Positions 56,651-64,000 of a stretch of 64,000 nucleotides of DNA are shown piece after piece. The notes under the pieces are model-generated. The model ran no database searches. It was not told where the DNA came from and saw nothing but the letters and a program-made list of their open reading frames with translations. The stretch is from assembly GCA_037013495.1 (NCBI GenBank), contig CM072810.1:75562449-75626448 (forward strand), given 5' to 3'. How positions within the stretch are numbered: the first letter of the stretch is position 1; each line of letters begins with the position of its first letter. The stretch comes from Hippophae tibetana (Eukaryota > Streptophyta > Magnoliopsida > Rosales > Elaeagnaceae). A program made the translations under genes and the position numbers.

Positions 56651-57359
56651 CATCACAAGGTTGGGGTATTATGGACTTGTTGATGTTGTTTTTGTCTGTG
56701 GATTTCGTTTCGTATTTATTTTTGGAACCATTGTATCTTCTTCTTGACCTTTATTTCAATGTTTAATCAATCTTTGTTCTTCATAAGAAAAAGAGTAGGA
56801 AAAAGAAGATGGGTTATACTCTTCACAGTATTAAAAAAGGAAAATTTGATAAATAAGAATTCCAACTTTTAACGACCATAACTTTTGACTCGTACCGCGA
56901 AATTACTATTATAATATATCAAGTTAGAACTTGTAATGATTCCTATAATCTTATCTACGTGGCAGAAGATCCTCATTTCTTGAACGCAAATTCTCCCATT
57001 TACATCACATACCGAGGTTTTAAAGTTTTTGTCGCATATATTCCTTTTTATTTGCTTTGGATTTTGTTCAATGCAATTATAACGAATATTGATGTGCCGA
57101 CCAAAAGTGTGTTTAAAAATATTCTAAATATTTTCAATATCTATCAAATATTCTCATGATCATATAAATATACTCATTATCCTTCACAATTTAGTTTTTT
57201 GGAATATAAAATTGAAAGATTATTTTTCGAAGCCATTTACGTATAGCGATTTTCTTTTTTACTAATTGTTAAATTTAATATATCTCATTTTTCATTATTA
57301 TTTTTATGCTTTTTTTCTTCACGGATGGATTATGCACATTACACAACTAAAAAGCCACA

Positions 57360-60300
57360 TTAAAGTTGCATTATGTCTTAGGGTTTGTTATGTATAAAAG
57401 AAAATAGTAGCCTTGTGATGGAGGAAGAACTGATAACATTTATGAAATTATTTTTTAGGATATTATTGCTTTTCTTTCTGGAGTTCTTGGTTGAATGATC
57501 GAATTCAACATATTAAAAGAAGGGATCATCCTTTTTCCATCACAAGGTTGGGGTATTATGGACTTGTTGATGTTGTTTTTGTCTGTGGATTTCGTTTCGT
57601 ATTTATTTTTGAAACCATTGTATCTTCTTCTTGACCTTTATTTCAATGTTTAATCAATCTTTGTTCTTCATAAAAAAAAGAGTAGGAAAAAGAAGATAGG
57701 TTATACTCTTCACAGTATTAAAAATGGAAAATTTGATAAATAAGAATTCCAACTTTTAACGACCATAACTTTTGACTCGTACACCGAAATTACTATTATA
57801 ATATATCAAGTTAGAACTTGTAATGATTCCTATAATCTTATCTACGTGGCAGAAGAACCTCATTTCTTGAACACAAATTCTGCCGTTTACATATCCTACC
57901 GAGGTTTTAAAATTTTTGTCGCATATATTCCTCTTTTTTTTTTTGCTTTGGATTTTCTTCAATGAAACTATAACGAATATTGAGGTGCCGACCAAAAGTC
58001 TGTATACAAATATTTTCAATATTTTCTATATCTATCAAATATTCTCATGATCATATAAATATAATCATTATCCTTCACAATTTAGTTTTTTGGAATATAA
58101 AATTGAAAGATTATTTTTCGAAGCCATTTACGTATGGCGATTTTCTTTTTTACTGATTGTTAAATTTAATATGTCTTATGTTTCATTATTATTTTTATGC
58201 TTTTTTTCTTCACGGATGGATTATGAACATTACACAACAAAATAGCCACATTAAAGTTGCATTATGTCTAAGGGTTTGTTCCGTATAAAAGAAAATAGTA
58301 GCCTTGTGATGGAGGAAGAACTAATAACATTTATGAACTTATTTTTTAGGAAGATGATTGCTTTTCTTTCTGGAGTTCTTGGTTTAATGATCGAATTCAA
58401 CATATTAAAAGAAGTGATCATCCTTTTTGCCATCACAAGGTTGGGGTATTATGGACTTGTTGATGTTGTTTTTGTCTGTGGATTTCGTTTCGTATTTATT
58501 TTTGGAACCATTGTATCTTCTTCTTGACCTTTATTTCAGTGTTTAATCAATCTTTGTTCTTCATTAAAAAAAGAGTAGGAAAAAGAAGATAGGTTATACT
58601 CTTCACAGTATTAAAAATGAAAAATTTGATAAATAAGAATTCCAACTTTTAACGACCATAACTTTTGACTCGTACCGCGAAATTACTATTATAATATATC
58701 AAGTTAGAACTTGTAATGATTCCTATAATCTTATCTACGTGGCAGAAGATCCTCATTTCTTGAACGCAAATTCTCCCATTTACATCACATACCGAGGTTT
58801 TAAAGTTTTTGTCGCATATATTCCTTTTTATTTGCTTTGGATTTTGTTCAATGCAATTATAACGAATATTGATGTGCCGACCAAAAGTGTGTTTAAAAAT
58901 ATTCTAAATATTTTCAATATCTATCAAATATTCTCATGATCATATAAATATACTCATTATCCTTCACAATTTAGTTTTTTGGAATATAAAATTGAAAGAT
59001 TATTTTTCGAAGCCATTTACGTATAGCGATTTTCTTTTTTACTGATTGTTAAATTTAATATGTCTCATTTTTCATTATTATTTTTATGCTTTTTTTCTTC
59101 ACGGATGGATTATGCACATTACACAACTAAAAAGCCACATTAAAGTTGCATTATGTCTTAGGGTTTGTTATGTATAAAAGAAAATAGTAGCCTTGTGATG
59201 GAGGAAGAACTGATAACATTTATGAAATTATTTTTTAGGATATTATTGCTTTTCTTTCTGGAGTTCTTGGTTGAATGATCGAATTCAACATATTAAAAGA
59301 AGGGATCATCCTTTTTCCATCACAAGGTTGGGGTATTATGGACTTGTTGATGTTGTTTTTGTCTGTGGATTTCGTTTCGTATTTATTTTTGAAACCATTG
59401 TATCTTCTTCTTGACCTTTATTTCAATGTTTAATCAATCCTTGTTCTTCATAAAAAAAAAGAGTAGGAAAAAGAAAATAGGTTATACTCTTCACAGTATT
59501 AAAAATGGAAAATTTGATAAATAAGAATTCCAACTTTTAACGACCATAACTTTTGACTCGTACACCGAAATTACTATTATAATATATCAAGTTAGAACTT
59601 GTAATGATTCCTATAATCTTATCTACGTGGCAGAAGAACCTCATTTCTTGAACGAAAATTCTCCTATTTACATCACATACCGAGGTTTTAAAGTTTTTGT
59701 CGCATATATTCCTTTTTATTTGCTTTGGATTTTTTTCAATGCAATTATAACAAATATTGATGTGCCGACCAAAAGTGTGTTTAATAATATTCTAAATATT
59801 TTCAATATCTATCAAATATTCTCATGATCATATAAATATACTCATTATCCTTCACAATTTAGTTTTTTGGAATATAAAATTGAAAGATTAGTTTTCGAAG
59901 CCATTTACGTATAGCGATTTTCTTTTTTACTGATTGTTAAATTTAATATGTCTTATTTTTCATTATTATTTTTATGCTTTTTTTCTTCACGGATGGATTA
60001 TGAACATTACATAACAAAATAGCCACATTAAAGTTGCATTATGTCTAAGGGTTTGTTCCGTATAAAAGAAAATAGTAGTCTTGTGATGGAGGAAGAACTG
60101 ATAACATTTATGAAATTATTTTTTAGGAAGATTATTGCTTTTCTTTCTGGAGTTCTTGGTTGAATGATCGAATTCAACATATTAAAAGAAGTGATCATCC
60201 TTTTTGCCATCACAAGGTTGGGGTATTATGGACTTGTTGATGTTGTTTTTGTCTGTGGATTTCGTTTCGTATTTATTTTTGGAACCATTGTATCTTCTTC

Positions 60301-63300
60301 TTGACCTTTATTTCAATGTTTAATCAATCTTTGTTCTTCATAAAAAAAAGAGTAGGAAAAAGAAGATAGGTTATACTCTTCACAGTATTAAAAATGAAAA
60401 ATTTGATAAATAAGAATTCCAACTTTTAACGACCATAACTTTTGACTCGTACCGCGAAATTACTATTATAATATATCAAGTTAGAACTTGTAATGATTCC
60501 TATAATCTTATCTACGTGGCAGAAGAATCTCATTTCTTGAACGCAAATTCTCCCATTTACATCACATACCGAGGTTCTAAAGTTTTTGTCGCATATATTC
60601 CTTTTTATTTGCTTTGGATTTTGTTCAATGCAATTATAACGAATATTGATGTGCCGACCAAAAGTGTGTTTAAAAATATTCTAAATATTTTCAATATCTA
60701 TCAAATATTCTCATGATCATATAAATATACTCATTATCCTTCACAATTTAGTTTTTTGGAATATAAAATTGAAAGATTAGTTTTCGAAGCCATTTACGTA
60801 TAGCGATTTTCTTTTTTACTAATTGTTAAATTTAATATGTCTCTTTTTTCATTATTATTTTTATGCTTTTTTTCTTCACGGATGGATTATGCACATTACA
60901 CAACTAAATAGCCACATTAAAGTTGCATTATGTCTTAGGGTTTGTTCTGTATAAAAGAAAATAGTAGCCTTGAGATGCAGGAAGAACTGATAACATTTAT
61001 GAAATTATTTTTTAGGAAGATTATTGCTTTTCTTTCTGGAGTTCTTGGTTGAATGATCGAATTCAACATATTAAAAGAAGTGATCATCCTTTTTTCCATC
61101 ACAAGGTTGGGGTATTATGGACTTGTTGATGTTGTTTTTGTCTGTGGATTTCGTTTCGTATTTATTTTTGAAACCATTGTATCTTCTTCTTGACCTTTAT
61201 TTCAATGTTTAATCAATCTTTGTTCTTCATAAAAAAAAGAGTAGGAAAAAGAAGATAGGTTATACTCTTCACAGTATTAAAAATGGAAAATTTGATAAAT
61301 AAGAATTCCAACTTTTAACGACCATAACTTTTGACTCGTACACCGAAATTACTATTATAATATATCAAGTTAGAACTTGTAATGATTCCTATAATCTTAT
61401 CTACGTGGCAGAAGAACCTCATTTCTTGAACGAAAATTCTCCTATTTACATCACATACCGAGGTTTTAAAGTTTTTGTCGCATATATTCCTTTTTATTTG
61501 CATTGGATTTTGTTCAATGCAATTATAACGAATATTGATGTGCCGACCAAAAGTGTGCTTAATAATATTCTAAATATTTTCAATATCTATCAAATATTCT
61601 CATGATCATATAAATATACTCATTATCCTTCACAATTTAGTTTTTTGGAATATAAAATTGAAAGATTAGTTTTCGAAGCCATTTACGTATAGCGATTTTC
61701 TTTTTTACTGATTGTTAAATTTAATATGTCTTATTTTTCATTATTATTTTTATGCTTTTTTTCTTCACGGATGGATTATGAACATTACACAACAAAATAG
61801 CCACATTAAAGTTACATTATGTCTAAGGGTTTGTTCCGTATAAAAGAAAATAGTAGCCTTCTGATGGAGGAAGAACTAATAACATTTATGAAATTATTTT
61901 TTAGGAAGATTATTGCTTTTCTTTCTGGAGTTCTTGGTTGAATGATCGAATTCAACATATTAAAAGAAGTGATCATCCTTTTTGCCATCACAAGGTTGGG
62001 GTATTATGGACTTGTTGATGTTGTTTTTGTCTGTGGATTTTGTTTCGTATTTATTTTTGAAACCATTGTATCTTCTTCTTGACCTTTATTTCAATGTTTA
62101 ATCAATCTTTGTTCATCATAAAAAAAAGAGTAGGAAAAAGAAGATGGGTTATACTCTTCACAGTATTAAAAAAGGAAAATTTGATAAATAAGAAATCCAA
62201 CTTTAAACGGCCAGAAATTTTGACTCGTACACCGAAATTACTATTAAAATATTAAGTTAGAACTTGTAACGAATCCTATAATCTTATCTACGTGGCAGAA
62301 GAATCTCATTTTTTGAACACAAATTCTGCCGTTTACATAACCTACCGAGGTTTTAAAGTTTTTGTCGCATATATTCTTTTTTATTTGCTTTGCATTTTGT
62401 TCAATGCAATTATAACGAATATTGATGTGCCGACCAAAAGTGTGTTTAATAATATTCTAAATATTTTCAATATCTATCAAATATTCTAATGATCATATAA
62501 ATATACTCATTATCCTTCACAATTTAGTTTTTTGGAATATAAAATTGAAAGATTAGTTTTCGAAGCCATTTACGTATAGCGATTTTCTTTTTTACTGATT
62601 GTTAAATTTAATATGTCTTATTTTTCATTATTATTTTTATGCTTTTTTTCTTCACGGATGGATTATGAACATTACACAACAAAATAGCCATATTAAAGTT
62701 ACATTATGTCTAAGGGTTTGTTCCGTATAAAAGAAAATATTAGCCTTGTGATGGAGGAAGAACTGATAACATTTATGAAATTATTTTTTAGGAAGATTAT
62801 TGCTTTTCTTTCTGGAGTTCTTGGTTGAATGATCGAATTCAACATATTAAAAGAAGTGATCATCCTTTTTTCCATCACAAGGTTGGGGTATTATGGACTT
62901 GTTGATGTTGTTTTTGTCTGTGGATTTCGTTTCCTATTTATTTTTGAAACCATTGTATCTTCTTCTTGACCTTTATTTCAATGTTTAATCAATCTTTGTT
63001 CTTCATAAAAAAAAGAGTAGGAAAAAGAAGATAGGTTATACTCTTCACAGTATTAAAAATGGAAAATTTGATAAATAAGAATTCCAACTTTTAACGACCA
63101 TAACTTTTGACTCGTACACCGAAATTACTATTATAATATATCAAGTTAGAACTTGTAATGATTCCTATAATCTTATCTACGTGGCAGAAGAACCTCATTT
63201 CTTGAACGAAAATTCTCCTATTTACATCACATACCGAGGTTTTAAAGTTTTTGTCGCATATATTCCTTTTTATTTGCATTGGATTTTGTTCAATGCAATT

Positions 63301-64000
63301 ATAACGAATATTGATGTGCCGACCAAAAGTGTGCTTAATAATATTCTAAATATTTTCAATATCTATCAAATATTCTCATGATCATATAAATATACTCATT
63401 ATCCTTCACAATTTAGTTTTTTGGAATATAAAATTGAAAGATTAGTTTTCGAAGCCATTTACGTATAGCGATTTTCTTTTTTACTGATTGTTAAATTTAA
63501 TATGTCTTATTTTTCATTATTATTTTTATGCTTTTTTTCTTCACGGATGGATTATGAACATTACACAAAAAAATAGCCACATTAAAGTTACATTATGTCT
63601 AAGGGTTTGTTCCGTATAAAAGAAAATAGTAGCCTTCTGATGGAGGAAGAACTAATAACATTTAAGAAATTATTTTTTAGGAAGATTATTGCTTTTCTTT
63701 CTGGAGTTCTTGGTTGAATGATCGAATTCAACATATTAAAAGAAGTGATCATCCTTTTTGCCATCACAAGGTTGGGGTATTATGGACTTGTTGATGTTGT
63801 TTTTGTCTGTGGATTTTGTTTCGTATTTATTTTTGACACCATTGTATCTTCTTCTTGACCTTTATTTCAATGTTTAATCAATCTTTGTTCATCATAAAAA
63901 AAAGAGTAGGAAAAAGAAGATGGGTTATACTCTTCACAGTATTAAAAAAGGAAAATTTGATAAATAAGAATTCCAACTTTAAACGGCCAGAAATTTTGAC
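57360..64000 (+). repeat. Dimeric higher-order repeat, 1,776-1,780 bp (zone 9)
   Basis: Odd monomers (57360, 59140, 60917, 62693) have 'ttccatcac' where the even ones (58251, 60028, 61806, 63582) have 'gccatcac'. Dimer periods are 1,780, 1,777 and 1,776 bp. The last two dimers share 'gttacattatg' and, in the even monomers, 'ccttctgatgg'. The repeat runs off the end of the window. Confidence 0.85.
57379..57386 (+). other. Telobox-like TAGGGTTT
   Basis: The common monomer form is 'ctaagggtttg'. Here it reads 'cttagggtttg', which gives TAGGGTTT, the complement of the plant telobox AAACCCTA. The same change is at 59159-59166 and 60936-60943. It is a one-base change spread by dimer duplication, so a function is not implied. 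Confidence 0.4.

Larger units (their letters stand above)
1..64000 (+). repeat. Satellite array, ~890-bp monomer, ~72 copies
   Basis: Every part of the window matches the same ~890-bp unit in the same orientation. The landmark 'ttaaagttgca' (or a close variant) starts at 372, 1265, 2154, 3044, 3939, 4830, 5722, 6614, 7506, 8398, 9290, 10182, 11075, 11967, 12859, 13752, 14644, 15538, 16426, 17318, 18207, 19094, 19985, 20876, 21763, 22652, 23545, 24436, 25324, 26213, 27104, 27992, 28881, 29772, 30660, 31549, 32439, 33327, 34216, 35107, 35995, 36884, 37775, 38663, 39552, 40442, 41330, 42221, 43112, 44002, 44892, 45783, 46675, 47565, 48455, 49346, 50236, 51126, 52016, 52907, 53797, 54689, 55579, 56471, 57360, 58251, 59140, 60028, 60917, 61806, 62693 and 63582. 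Mean spacing is 890.3 bp. Length changes come mainly from A and T homopolymers. No monomer is inverted and no foreign DNA interrupts the array. Function is unknown; a centromeric or heterochromatic role is inference. Confidence 0.98.

Noticed and set aside
57379-60943. Interstitial telomere sequence
   Set aside because: There are only single 8-bp words, with no tandem telomere repeats.
1-64000. CRISPR array
   Set aside because: The repeat is ~890 bp with no unique spacers and no cas genes, and the composition is that of a eukaryotic satellite.
1-64000. Ribosomal DNA or its intergenic spacer
   Set aside because: No rRNA-like conserved sequence is present in any monomer, and the array is uniform with no gene unit.

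Overview
The whole window lies inside one uninterrupted satellite DNA array. A head-to-tail monomer of about 890 bp is repeated about 72 times on one strand orientation, and both window edges cut through a monomer. I measured phase with a landmark (the conserved 'ttaaagttgca' stretch). It occurs 72 times from 372 to 63582, giving 71 intervals with a mean of 890.3 bp and a range of 887 to 895 bp. I see no unique sequence, transposon insertion, RNA gene, or convincing protein-coding gene. GC is low: 50 of 180 bases in three lines I counted, about 28%. The organism is eukaryotic and this is nuclear repeat DNA. A plant is my best guess, from one AT-rich motif that resembles sequences common in plant repeats and from teloboxes in three monomers. 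I cannot name the species or satellite family.

Layout. 1-4440: diverged monomers of several variant types. 4440-15990: a homogenised block of one variant, mostly 892 bp per monomer, with a trimer (2,677 bp) duplicated inside it. 15990-19620: mixed monomers with a dimer duplication. 19622-26828: two almost identical copies of a 3,560-bp tetramer, joined at a chimeric monomer. 26213-41550: a trimeric higher-order repeat (HOR) of 2,668 bp in nearly six copies. 41550-42870: transitional monomers. 42867-50092: two copies of a 3,563-bp tetramer. 50236-56650: a 2,671-bp trimer, then a 1,782-bp dimer created by a second chimeric monomer. 57360-64000: a dimeric HOR of 1,776-1,780 bp continuing past the window end.

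The window therefore records satellite evolution: repeated local duplications of 2, 3 or 4 monomers by unequal exchange at equivalent phase, with homogenised patches separated by older variants. Open frames of 60-147 codons recur in every monomer, but they are best explained as by-products of a homogenised sequence. Most lack an ATG start, and their hydrophobic composition follows from T-richness. I found no hidden multi-gene system. The interest lies in the higher-order architecture and in whether the array is centromeric or heterochromatic.
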